From positions 186,001-250,000 of the forward strand of contig CBDAQR010000004.1 of assembly GCA_965199055.1 (NCBI GenBank): a DNA stretch of 64,000 nucleotides, written 5' to 3'. The translations under genes were made by a program, and so were the position numbers. Each line of letters starts with the position of its first letter. Within the stretch, counting starts at the first letter, position 1. The notes beneath the pieces are model-generated. The model was given only the letters and a program-made list of their open reading frames with translations. It had not been told where the DNA came from and did no database searches. The stretch is from CBDAQR01 sp965199055 (GTDB lineage Bacteria; Pseudomonadota; Gammaproteobacteria; Pseudomonadales; Halieaceae). Shown here in pieces: positions 7,319-15,685 of the stretch.

Positions 7319-9970
7319 ATGATTGAAGACAAGGATCCCCTCGAAACCCAGGAGTGGCTGGAGGCGCTGGATGCCGTGGTCACGAATGACGGTGCTGATC
7401 GAGCGATCTACCTCCTGAGTAAGTTGCAGGAACATGCGGTGTCTTCGAGGTTGCGACTGCCCATGGCGGTGACCACACCTTTTCGCAACACCATACCGCC
7501 GGAAGAAGAGAAGCGCATGCCGGGGGATCTGTTCATGGAGCGCAGAATCCGCTCGCTAGTGCGCTGGAATGCACTGGCCATGGTGATGCGCGCCAATGAC
7601 AATGATGAAGGCTTGGGCGGGCACATCTCCAGCTTTTCATCCAGTGCTACGCTCTACGATGTCGGCTACAACTATTTCTTTCGCGGCTCGGAAGGCGATC
7701 AGCTTGGCGACATGATCTTCTATCAGGGGCACAGCGCGCCTGGCATGTATGCTCGCTCTTATCTCGAAGGCCGCTTCAATGAAGAGCAGTTAGATAACTT
7801 CCGCCGCGAGGTCGACGGCCGCGGACTGTCTTCGTATCCGCATCCTATGCTGATGCCGGATTACTGGCAGTTCCCCACCGTATCGATGGGCTTGGGCCCC
7901 ATTCAGGCGATCTATCAGGCGCGAGTTATGAGGTACCAGCAAAACCGTGGCCTGATAGACCACGGCGATCGCAGAGTCTGGTGCTTCATGGGTGACGGCG
8001 AGTGCGACGAGCCGGAATCACTGGGCTCTATAGCTCTGGCCGGGCGCGAAAAGCTGGATAACCTGACCTTTGTTATCAACTGTAACCTACAGCGACTGGA
8101 CGGTCCGGTGCGGGGGAATGGCAAGATCATCCAGGAGCTGGAAGGTGTGTTTCGCGGCGCGGGCTGGAAAGTCTACAAAGTGATCTGGGGGCGCCATTGG
8201 GATCCGCTACTGGAGAACGATGAATCGGGATTGCTGCAACGACGCATGGACGAAGTGTGCGACGGCGAGTTGCAGAACTACAAGTACAACGGCGGTGCCT
8301 ACACGCGTGAGCATTTCTTCGGCAAATACCCCGAAGCGCTCGAGTTGGTTAAGGACCTGTCCGACGACGAGATCATGTACCTCAATCGTGGCGGACACGA
8401 CCCGTACAAAGTTTACGCGGCCTACGCCCGTGCGGTGGAAGAAGAGGGACGGCCGACGGTGATATTGGCTATGACCGTGAAAGGTTACGGCACCGGGGAG
8501 GCTGGCGAAGCCAATAACGAAACCCACTCGCTCAAGAAACTGGACATGGAAAGCCTGAAGGCCTTCCGCGACCGCTTCGCGATACCTATAAGCGATGCCG
8601 AGTTGAAAGATGTTCCCTACTACCGACCTGCACCCGACAGTCCCGAGATGCGCTACATGCGCTCGAGGCGCGAGGCTCTGGGTGGCCAAATTCCGTCACG
8701 TCAGGACGATTTCGAGGCGCTGACGGTGCCTAGCCTCGAAGACCTCGGCGGCCAGCTCAAGGGTAGCGGCAAGCGCGAAATTTCCACCACCATGTCATTC
8801 GTGCGCACCTTGTCGACCCTGGTGAAAGATAAGGCTATCGGTAACCGGGTCGTCCCGATCATTCCTGATGAGGCGCGTACCTTTGGTATGGAAGGGATGT
8901 TCCGACAGCTCGGTATTTACTCGTCGGTGGGCCAGCGTTACACGCCCCACGATGCAGGCCAGGTCATGTATTACAAGGAAGACGTGCAAGGCCAGATCAT
9001 GGAGGAGGGCATTAACGAGGCCGGTGCTTTCAGTGCCTGGTTGGCAAATGCCACCTCATACTCCACCAGCGCCTTCCCCATGATTCCGTTTTACATCTTC
9101 TACTCTATGTTTGGATTCCAGCGCATTGGCGACCTGGCCTGGGCAGCGGGTGATTCCCAAGCTCGGGGCTTTTTGATCGGTGCTACTGCGGGTCGCACAA
9201 CCTTGAATGGCGAGGGCCTGCAGCACCAGGACGGCCACAGCCTGTTAATGGCAGGCACCATCCCAAATTGTGTCGCCTACGATCCGGCCTACGCGTATGA
9301 ACTGACGGTCATTATTCAGGATGGCCTGCGCCGCATGTTTGAGGAGAAAGAGAACAAGTTTTACTACATCACCACGATGAACGAGAACTATCACCAACCG
9401 GAAATGCCGGTCGGTGTGGAAGAGGGCATCATTAAAGGCATGTACTCCTTGCGCAAGAGTAAGAAGCGCAACAAGCTCGGTGTTGAACTCATTGGTGGCG
9501 GTACCATCCTGCGCGAAGTCGAAGCGGCTGCGAAAATTCTTGAGAAGGACTACAAGGTAGCGGCCAACATCTGGAGCATGACCAGCGCGAATGAGTTGCA
9601 GCGAGAGGGGCAGGCCGTTGAACGTTGGAACCGACTTAACCCCGAGCAGGAGGCGCGCGTACCCTATGTGAGTGAATGTTTTGCCGATGCTCGCGGGCCG
9701 GTTATTGCCGCCACCGATTACGTGCGCGCCTACAGTGATCAGATTCGCGAGTTTGTTCCCGGGCGCTATGTGGTACTGGGCACCGACGGTTACGGGCGCA
9801 GTGATACCCGTTCGAAATTGCGGCAGTTCTTTGAAGTGAGCCGCGAACATATCGTGGTGGCGGCGCTTAAAGCACTGGCCGACGAAGGCAGCATATCGAT
9901 GGCCGATGTGAGTAAGGCGATGAAAACACTGGGTGTGCGCGGCGACAAAGCCGACCCCAGTAGCGTATAG
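7319..9970 (+). CDS. aceE: Pyruvate dehydrogenase E1 component, homodimeric type
   Basis: Thiamine-diphosphate enzyme that decarboxylates pyruvate and acetylates the lipoyl group of E2. At 883 residues it matches the homodimeric AceE class (E. coli 887). The TPP-binding stretch runs from GDGECDEPES (about 224) to NCNLQRLDGPVRGNG; the C-terminal transketolase domain includes TSYSTSAFPMIPFYIFYS and GRTTLNGEGLQHQDGHS. The next gene, aceF, begins 14 bases downstream. The 190-bp upstream region 7129-7318 separates it from the peptidase gene and presumably holds its promoter; I see a possible -10 (TATACT) near 7262 but no clear PdhR-type operator. No lpd gene follows within the window. Confidence 0.97.
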   Translation: MIEDKDPLETQEWLEALDAVVTNDGADRAIYLLSKLQEHAVSSRLRLPMAVTTPFRNTIPPEEEKRMPGDLFMERRIRSLVRWNALAMVMRANDNDEGLGGHISSFSSSATLYDVGYNYFFRGSEGDQLGDMIFYQGHSAPGMYARSYLEGRFNEEQLDNFRREVDGRGLSSYPHPMLMPDYWQFPTVSMGLGPIQAIYQARVMRYQQNRGLIDHGDRRVWCFMGDGECDEPESLGSIALAGREKLDNLTFVINCNLQRLDGPVRGNGKIIQELEGVFRGAGWKVYKVIWGRHWDPLLENDESGLLQRRMDEVCDGELQNYKYNGGAYTREHFFGKYPEALELVKDLSDDEIMYLNRGGHDPYKVYAAYARAVEEEGRPTVILAMTVKGYGTGEAGEANNETHSLKKLDMESLKAFRDRFAIPISDAELKDVPYYRPAPDSPEMRYMRSRREALGGQIPSRQDDFEALTVPSLEDLGGQLKGSGKREISTTMSFVRTLSTLVKDKAIGNRVVPIIPDEARTFGMEGMFRQLGIYSSVGQRYTPHDAGQVMYYKEDVQGQIMEEGINEAGAFSAWLANATSYSTSAFPMIPFYIFYSMFGFQRIGDLAWAAGDSQARGFLIGATAGRTTLNGEGLQHQDGHSLLMAGTIPNCVAYDPAYAYELTVIIQDGLRRMFEEKENKFYYITTMNENYHQPEMPVGVEEGIIKGMYSLRKSKKRNKLGVELIGGGTILREVEAAAKILEKDYKVAANIWSMTSANELQREGQAVERWNRLNPEQEARVPYVSECFADARGPVIAATDYVRAYSDQIREFVPGRYVVLGTDGYGRSDTRSKLRQFFEVSREHIVVAALKALADEGSISMADVSKAMKTLGVRGDKADPSSV

Positions 9971-9984
9971 GTAAGGAAGCAAGC

Positions 9985-11670
9985 GTGGCGAAGGAAACCA
10001 TAACCGTCCCCGATATTGGTGGCACCGAAGATGCGGAAGTCATTGAGATATCTGTTGCTGTAGGCGACACCGTTGAACTAGAGCAAGGGCTTATCGTGTT
10101 GGAGTCTGACAAAGCCTCTATGGAGATACCCGCAACGGTAGCCGGCACGGTCGTGGAAGTTCTTGTGAAAGAAGGCGACCAGTTAGCCGAAGGTAGCCCC
10201 ATTGTTGTGGTAGAGACCGGAGCGGCTGATGCTCCCGCAGAGCCGGCAGCCGAACCAGAGCCCTCAGCCGAACCAGAGCCTGCTGAGCCAGAACCCGAGC
10301 CCGTCGAGGAAACAGCAGCGGAGCCAGAACCCGTTGCCGTTCAAAATGCGAACGAATCGAGCTCTCTGAAAGACATCGTCATTCCGGATATCGGCACGGA
10401 AGAGGCTGTCGAAGTTATCGAATTGCTGGTGGCCGTGGGTGATTCCGTCACGGAAGGCGACTCTCTGCTGGTGCTGGAATCAGACAAAGCGTCCATGGAG
10501 ATTCCGGCCCCGTTTACCGGCGTTATCGAAAGTCTTTCTGTGGCAGTCGGCAATGAAGTGGTCCAGGATGCCGTGATAGGCACAATGACTGTGAGCGGCG
10601 GTTCAGCACCTGCGCCGGCCGAGCCTCAGCCGGCCGCAACGCAGGCGCCCGCGCCTCAGCCTGAACCGTCCCCTGAGCCTGCCTCTCCTCAGTTGGCCAC
10701 ACCGCAGCCGGTCGCACCTCAGCCGGCCGCACAAACATCTGGCCGCGCTGGCGAAGGTAGCGGCGCAAGTATCTACGCCGGGCCTGCTGTGCGTAAACTC
10801 GCTCGAGAATTTGGTGTCGATCTGGCCGCGGTTGAAGGCAGCGGACCCAAGGGCCGGATACTGAAGGAAGACATTCAGGGCTTCGTAAAACAGTCGCTCA
10901 GTGGCGCTGCTGCAGCAGGCGGCAGTGTAGGTGCCGGCATACCGCCAATTCCAGAAGTCGATTTCGCTGCATTTGGTGAAGTTGATGTGCAGCCTCTGTC
11001 GAAGGTGGACAAGCTTACGGCTGCCAATATGCAGCGCTCATGGCTGAATGTACCTCACGTCACGCAGTTCGACGAGTTTGATATTACTGACCTCGAATCC
11101 TTCCGTGGTGAAATGAAAGCGGAAGGCGAGCGGCGGGGTGCGAAATTGACGCCGTTGCCGTTCCTATTGAAGGCCTGCGCCGCGGCGTTGCGGGACAATC
11201 CGCGCCTCAATGCATCGCTCGCCTCCGACGGCGAACACCTCGTCTACAAGCAATATGTGCACATCGGAATGGCGGTGGACACGCCGGCCGGGCTGGTGGT
11301 ACCCGTCATCCGCGACGTAGACAAGAAGAACCTTTGGGAATTGGCGGCCGAGACCGCCGAACTGGCAGCGAAGGCGAAAGATCGCAAGCTGATGCCGAGG
11401 GATATGCAGGGTGCGAGCTTCACTATATCCAGCCTTGGCGGTATCGGCGGGACCGGCTTTACGCCGATCGTTAATGCGCCGGAGGTGGCCATACTGGGTG
11501 TCTCTAAGCTGGCGGTAAAACCGATATGGAACGGTTCAGATTTCGAGCCACGCAAAATGCTGCCGGTATCACTTTCCTACGATCACCGTGTTGTAAACGG
11601 CGGTGATGGTGGCCGCTTCGTGACGCAGCTGGGACAGCTATTAGCGGATATTCGTCGCCTGTTGCTCTGA
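9985..11670 (+). CDS. aceF: Dihydrolipoamide acetyltransferase (PDH E2)
   Basis: Core acetyltransferase of the pyruvate dehydrogenase complex, 561 residues, starting at GTG. Two lipoyl domains are visible, each with the ESDKASMEIPA motif (modified lysines near 42 and 167), separated by Glu/Pro/Ala-rich and Ala/Pro/Gln-rich linkers. The peripheral subunit-binding domain (GPAVRKLAREFGVDLAAVEG) spans about 263-300, and the catalytic domain ends with SYDHRVVNGGDGGRF, which carries the active-site histidine. E. coli AceF has three lipoyl domains; two is common in other gammaproteobacteria. Its TGA abuts the convergent stop of the glycosyltransferase gene with no spacer. Confidence 0.97.
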   Translation: MAKETITVPDIGGTEDAEVIEISVAVGDTVELEQGLIVLESDKASMEIPATVAGTVVEVLVKEGDQLAEGSPIVVVETGAADAPAEPAAEPEPSAEPEPAEPEPEPVEETAAEPEPVAVQNANESSSLKDIVIPDIGTEEAVEVIELLVAVGDSVTEGDSLLVLESDKASMEIPAPFTGVIESLSVAVGNEVVQDAVIGTMTVSGGSAPAPAEPQPAATQAPAPQPEPSPEPASPQLATPQPVAPQPAAQTSGRAGEGSGASIYAGPAVRKLAREFGVDLAAVEGSGPKGRILKEDIQGFVKQSLSGAAAAGGSVGAGIPPIPEVDFAAFGEVDVQPLSKVDKLTAANMQRSWLNVPHVTQFDEFDITDLESFRGEMKAEGERRGAKLTPLPFLLKACAAALRDNPRLNASLASDGEHLVYKQYVHIGMAVDTPAGLVVPVIRDVDKKNLWELAAETAELAAKAKDRKLMPRDMQGASFTISSLGGIGGTGFTPIVNAPEVAILGVSKLAVKPIWNGSDFEPRKMLPVSLSYDHRVVNGGDGGRFVTQLGQLLADIRRLLL

Positions 11671-12879
11671 TCAATCTCTGAAGGCCCAGTTTGAGGGCCA
11701 TATCGATTTGGGATGTTTTCGGCTGTCCGCCAGGTTCAGGTCGGGGCAGCCCCATTCGCGAATGCCGTGCACAAACTTAAGCGTGCGAAAGCCATCGAAC
11801 CACTGATGGAAGTGTTTCATCCAACTTTCAGCGTCAGCGGATTGTTTGTCGCAGTGCCGGACGGCCTGCTCTATTCCCATCGCATTGAGTGTGCTCACGC
11901 TGGACTCGTCCAGGTGCGACAGCGATCGCCTTTCTCCCTCAGCTACTGCTGCAACATGATTCAGCACCGTAGCTAACTGAGTAAAACATTCCGGATGGTA
12001 GAATAGCGGTTCGCTGTCTGGTGCGCGGGAATCTAGCAGTCGGCTGACCGCTGGTCCGGTACCAAAGGGCACTCGGTCTGAGGCTCGCGGCGTCAGCGTG
12101 ATGATCGGTGATGCCGGGCTTGCCACGGTACCCAGTTTTGCCAGCTTGTTGATTAGGTAAAAGTCTTCGCCGCCGGCACGGCGGGGAAATCCGCGCACCT
12201 GCGCATAGCGCTTTGCGTCTACAGAGATGCAGCTTCCCAGTGTATGTAACGCGTAGGGTGATCCCGCTTTTTGCAAGCCTATAACGTAATAGCGCAGGCG
12301 CAGGTCGTACAGATAGGTGGCACGATCAAGCGCAGAGTCTGGAGTGGAGTCGTGCTTGAACGCGTGCGCGATGGCAACGGCGCCTGAGTGCCTTTGCGCC
12401 GCGACGAAGTAGTTCTCGGGTAATCTGGCGTCGGCATCGGTGTTGTGTAGCCAGTGGCTGTTGACGCAGCCGCGACACTGCAGAGCGAGCGCAATATCGC
12501 AGCCGATTTTGCGCGCCAGCCCCACGCCTTCGGCCTCAGGTATGGCGTCGGCGCGTTCCACCAGCAATAATGCGCCTCGATTGGGGATCTCCAACAGAGC
12601 GCCGTAGGAGTATTCGCCCAGCCGTGGAGATGCCAGGCAGACATCACGCAGAGCATCGTTGATGGTGTCATCTCGCTCAGTGTCGGGTCGGTTGAGTACC
12701 AGTATGGTGAGTAGTTCTGACTGCCACGCCGCGATGTGCTGCAATCTATAGAACAACTCAGGATCTTCGGCATAGGCGGGAACGATCAGCACCTCTTGGT
12801 AGGACCGCTCAAGCGGATCCTCCAGCGCCAGCCTCGCTTCCGGCTCGGCGTACTGCCGCAGGTATTTGTCCAGCATCAC
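11671..12879 (-). CDS. Putative GT-A fold glycosyltransferase
   Basis: A 402-residue protein that I recognise only at fold level. The N-terminal half reads as a GT2-like nucleotide-sugar domain: an LIVPAYAEDPELFYRL strand-loop, a central NTDADARLPENYF segment resembling the metal-binding DxD region, and a RAGGEDFYLINKLAKLG segment where GT2 enzymes carry the catalytic acidic pair. No transmembrane segment is evident. The gene lies five bases after miaE on the minus strand and is probably co-transcribed with it, with no other glycan genes nearby. Donor and acceptor are unknown; it could instead be a degenerate nucleotidyl-sugar binding protein. Confidence 0.65.
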   Translation of the reverse strand: MMLDKYLRQYAEPEARLALEDPLERSYQEVLIVPAYAEDPELFYRLQHIAAWQSELLTILVLNRPDTERDDTINDALRDVCLASPRLGEYSYGALLEIPNRGALLLVERADAIPEAEGVGLARKIGCDIALALQCRGCVNSHWLHNTDADARLPENYFVAAQRHSGAVAIAHAFKHDSTPDSALDRATYLYDLRLRYYVIGLQKAGSPYALHTLGSCISVDAKRYAQVRGFPRRAGGEDFYLINKLAKLGTVASPASPIITLTPRASDRVPFGTGPAVSRLLDSRAPDSEPLFYHPECFTQLATVLNHVAAVAEGERRSLSHLDESSVSTLNAMGIEQAVRHCDKQSADAESWMKHFHQWFDGFRTLKFVHGIREWGCPDLNLADSRKHPKSIWPSNWAFRD

Positions 12880-12884
12880 ACTGC

Positions 12885-13460
12885 TCAGTGAAGCGCCGCG
12901 CGCAGTGGCATAGCGGCGGCAATCTCCGCCTCAATCTCCCTGATCTCCTGCCAGCGCACGGAGATCGTCTCTTTGTCGATATACACGCTCGCCAGATCCA
13001 GGAACAACTCGAAGTGCCGCTCCTCGGAGCGGGCAATGGATTGATAAAACTTTTTCAAGGGGCCTGGCTCAAGTGCTTCCGCGACGAGTCCAAAGCGCTC
13101 TGCGCCGCGCGCCTCAATAATGCTGGCAGTCAGCAGGCGGTCGAGCAGGTAGGCTTCGCGCCCCTTCCGTATGCAATCGCGAATGGCGGCGACATAATGG
13201 TCTTTCTCATCCTTCGTGGTGATCAGGCCGCGTTTGTGTATCCACTTGACCACCTCTCGATAGTGGGTCATCTCTTCGACCGCAAGGTCGGCCATGGCGG
13301 CGACCAGTTCAATTCGGTCGGGATAGTGGGAAAGCATGGAGACTGCCATACCCGAGGCCTTTTTCTCGGCGGCAGCGTGATCGAGCAGGAAGCTGTCAAA
13401 GTCTTCCAGTACGGTTTGCACCCAGTCGTCACTGGTGCGGTATAGCAGCGGATTGGTCAT
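12885..13460 (-). CDS. miaE: tRNA-(ms2io6A37) hydroxylase MiaE
   Basis: Non-haem di-iron monooxygenase that hydroxylates the isopentenyl side chain of ms2i6A at tRNA position 37. The 191-residue product shows the ferritin-like four-helix pattern with iron-ligand signatures: a glutamate early in helix 1, EEMTHYREV (about 62-70) and EERHFELF (about 141-148). N-terminus MTNPLLYRTSDDWV is typical of the family. It is divergent from fabV across only 47 bp and upstream of the glycosyltransferase gene on the same strand. Confidence 0.93.
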   Translation of the reverse strand: MTNPLLYRTSDDWVQTVLEDFDSFLLDHAAAEKKASGMAVSMLSHYPDRIELVAAMADLAVEEMTHYREVVKWIHKRGLITTKDEKDHYVAAIRDCIRKGREAYLLDRLLTASIIEARGAERFGLVAEALEPGPLKKFYQSIARSEERHFELFLDLASVYIDKETISVRWQEIREIEAEIAAAMPLRAALH

Positions 13461-13507
13461 GGCGGCTATGTTACAATCTCGCCGCTTTTTTCCAAGAGAA
13501 TCTGCCC

Positions 13508-14698
13508 ATGATTATCAAACCCAGAGTCCGCGGCTTTATGTGTACCACTACCCACCCGGTGGGCTGTGATGCCAATGTTAAGCATCAGATCGATTACGTG
13601 AAGGATCAGGGCGAAATAGCCGATGGACCCAAGCGCGTATTGGTGATCGGTTCCTCGACGGGTTATGGGCTGGCCTCTCGTATCAGTGCGGCTTTTGGTT
13701 GTGGCGCCGCTACGCTGGGCCTCTTCTTCGAAAAAGAGGGTAACGAGAAAAAGCCTGGTACTGCCGGCTGGTATAACTCGGCCGCGTTCGCAAAGTATGC
13801 CGAAGCGGAAGGGCTATATGCCAAGAGCATCAACGGTGATGCCTTCAGTGACGAGATCAAAGAGAAGACCATTGCGCTGATCAAAGAGGATTTAGGTCAG
13901 GTTGACCTGGTGGTGTACTCGCTGGCCTCGCCCCGCCGCCAGCACCCGGTAACGGGTGTGGTTCACAACTCGACGCTCAAGCCCATCGGCAAGGACATCA
14001 CCTACAAGAACCTCAATACCGACAAGGAAGAAATTGGCGAGATCAATGTCGAAGCTGCGAGCCAGGAAGACATCGACAATACGATCGCGGTGATGGGCGG
14101 TGAAGACTGGGCGATGTGGATCGATGCCCTGAGTGCGGCCGAAGTGCTGGCGCCCGGGGCCAAGACCACAGCTTATACCTATCTGGGTGAGCGCATTACC
14201 CGTGATATCTACTGGGATGGCACTATCGGTGCCGCCAAGAAAGATCTCGACAAGCGCGTTGTCGGCATTAGGGAGAAGCTGGCCGCCAACGGCGGCGACG
14301 CCCGCGTGTCTGTGCTGCAAGCGGTTGTGACTCAGGCCAGTTCCGCCATCCCTGCGATGCCGCTCTACCTGGCATTGCTGTTTCGTATGATGAAAGATGG
14401 CAATGCCTTTCAGGGCTGCATTGAGCAGGTCTATAGCCTGTTTCGCGACAGCCTCTACGGCGCTGATCCTAAGCTGGACGAGGAGGGGCGGCTGCGGGCG
14501 GATGCCTGGGAATTGCAGCCGGAAATCCAGGAGAAGGTGGAAGAGCTCTGGCATGCGACTACGACTGAAAACCTGTATGAGATCTCCGACTTCGTGGGTT
14601 ATAAGCAGGGTTTTCTGCAGCTGTTTGGTTTCGAAGTCGACGGCGTCGATTACGAGGCCGATGTCGATCAGATCGTGCCGATCTCCGGTCTCGTATGA
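13508..14698 (+). CDS. fabV: Enoyl-ACP reductase FabV
   Basis: NADH-dependent enoyl reductase of fatty-acid elongation (trans-2-enoyl-CoA/ACP reductase family), 396 residues, the usual length. The characteristic N-terminus MIIKPRVRGFMCTTTHPVGC is present, a nucleotide-binding GSSTGYGLASRI loop follows at about 49, and the catalytic Tyr-x8-Lys pair falls at Y235 and K244, the positions reported for FabV. FabV enzymes are naturally triclosan-tolerant compared with FabI. Preceded by an aagagaa ribosome site. The downstream hydrolase gene overlaps its stop by four bases (ATGA). Confidence 0.96.
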   Translation: MIIKPRVRGFMCTTTHPVGCDANVKHQIDYVKDQGEIADGPKRVLVIGSSTGYGLASRISAAFGCGAATLGLFFEKEGNEKKPGTAGWYNSAAFAKYAEAEGLYAKSINGDAFSDEIKEKTIALIKEDLGQVDLVVYSLASPRRQHPVTGVVHNSTLKPIGKDITYKNLNTDKEEIGEINVEAASQEDIDNTIAVMGGEDWAMWIDALSAAEVLAPGAKTTAYTYLGERITRDIYWDGTIGAAKKDLDKRVVGIREKLAANGGDARVSVLQAVVTQASSAIPAMPLYLALLFRMMKDGNAFQGCIEQVYSLFRDSLYGADPKLDEEGRLRADAWELQPEIQEKVEELWHATTTENLYEISDFVGYKQGFLQLFGFEVDGVDYEADVDQIVPISGLV

Positions 14699-15531
14699 GC
14701 GATAGCTTCGAACCCGGCGTACCTGTGCAGTTGAATGCGCGGGTTCGCAGACTCACCGCCAACAATCCGGGTGTGATGACCGGACCTGGCACTAATACCT
14801 ACCTGGTCGGTGACAAAGAAGTGGCGGTGATCGATCCCGGGCCTCTGCTGGATGACCATGTTAATGCGATTCTTGAGGCCGGCGACGGCAAGATCAAATG
14901 GATCGTTACCACTCACACCCACCCAGACCACTCGCCAGCGTGGAAGCCGGTTTTTGATGCGACTGGCGCCCAGGTGATCGGCGCCAAGCCCTGGGACGAT
15001 ATGTTTCAGGACGACACGTTCGCACCCGAAGTTGAGGTAGAACACGATTATGTCCTGAAGACAGACGAGTTCAGCCTGCGAGCCATCCACACACCAGGGC
15101 ATGTCGGCAACCACTACTGCTACCTGGTGGAAGAGGAAGGCATGCTCTTTACCGGGGACCACATCATGAGCGGCTCCACTGTTGTCATCGTGCCTCCCAG
15201 TGGAGACATGAAGGCCTATATCGAGTCGCTGCGACTTCTGCTGGATTATCCCATTCGATCTATGGGTCCAGGACATGGCGCGGTCATTGAAGATCCGGAA
15301 GAGGCTGTGAACTGGCTGGTGAATCACCGCCTCAAGCGCGAGCAGAAGGTCGTCGATGGCCTGGGTCGTTTGGGCAGCGCCAATCTCGACGCCCTCGTGG
15401 TCGATGTGTATGACGATGTTGACCCCAGCATTCATCATATGGCGAAGTTATCGCTCACCGCCCACCTGATTAAATTGGAACAGGAAGGCCGCGCCAGCCG
15501 TGATGCGCAAGAGGTCTGGGCGCTGGTTTGA
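14695..15531 (+). CDS. MBL-fold metallo-hydrolase (LACTB2-like)
   Basis: A 278-residue metallo-beta-lactamase-fold hydrolase. The first metal motif is THTHPDHSPAW (about 78-88); further ligands are HTPGHVGNH (about 132-140) and the aspartate in FTGDHIM. The N-terminal NPGVMTGPGTNTYLVG and the C-terminal LVNHRLKREQKV helices are like the LACTB2/glyoxalase II-like subgroup. Substrates of this subgroup vary (thioesters, RNA ends), so a function is not assigned. The ATG overlaps the fabV stop, indicating translational coupling; a role in acyl-thioester clean-up beside FabV is a guess. Confidence 0.88.
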   Translation: MSDSFEPGVPVQLNARVRRLTANNPGVMTGPGTNTYLVGDKEVAVIDPGPLLDDHVNAILEAGDGKIKWIVTTHTHPDHSPAWKPVFDATGAQVIGAKPWDDMFQDDTFAPEVEVEHDYVLKTDEFSLRAIHTPGHVGNHYCYLVEEEGMLFTGDHIMSGSTVVIVPPSGDMKAYIESLRLLLDYPIRSMGPGHGAVIEDPEEAVNWLVNHRLKREQKVVDGLGRLGSANLDALVVDVYDDVDPSIHHMAKLSLTAHLIKLEQEGRASRDAQEVWALV

Positions 15532-15536
15532 CCTTT

Positions 15537-15564
15537 TTGCTATAAGTCTTTGAATATTTATACT
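15537..15564 (+). promoter_or_regulatory. Candidate sigma70 promoter of the ipd cluster
   Basis: TTGCTA, 16 bases, then TATACT in an AT-rich 154-bp gap before fadD3. The -10 is one mismatch from consensus and the -35 two. It lies 122 bases upstream of the fadD3 start and just upstream of an inverted repeat, a reasonable arrangement for a regulated promoter. AT-rich DNA offers alternatives, so this is only a candidate. Confidence 0.35.
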
Positions 15565-15574
15565 CTTAAGTGAT

Positions 15575-15606
15575 ATTCGTAGAATAATCGTCGAAAATTT
15601 ACGAAT
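15575..15606. promoter_or_regulatory. Inverted repeat, candidate operator upstream of fadD3
   Basis: Perfect 7-bp arms ATTCGTA and TACGAAT separated by 18 bases, immediately downstream of the candidate -10. The geometry (half-sites about two helical turns apart) would suit a dimeric or tetrameric regulator such as the Lrp/AsnC proteins encoded two and three genes later. It could also occur by chance in this AT-rich stretch. Confidence 0.35.
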
Positions 15607-15685
15607 TTCTATTGTAAACCCGAAGATCGATCACTAGTATTACGGCTCTTTTAACGTAGTACCCCCGATTTTCGGAGTTTTCTGC

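Noticed and set aside
7250..7321. Direct repeat CGGCAAGGCAT (7250 and 7311 regions) before aceE as an operator
   Set aside because: Only about 11 bases, no symmetry, and the second copy overlaps the start codon; probably coincidental.
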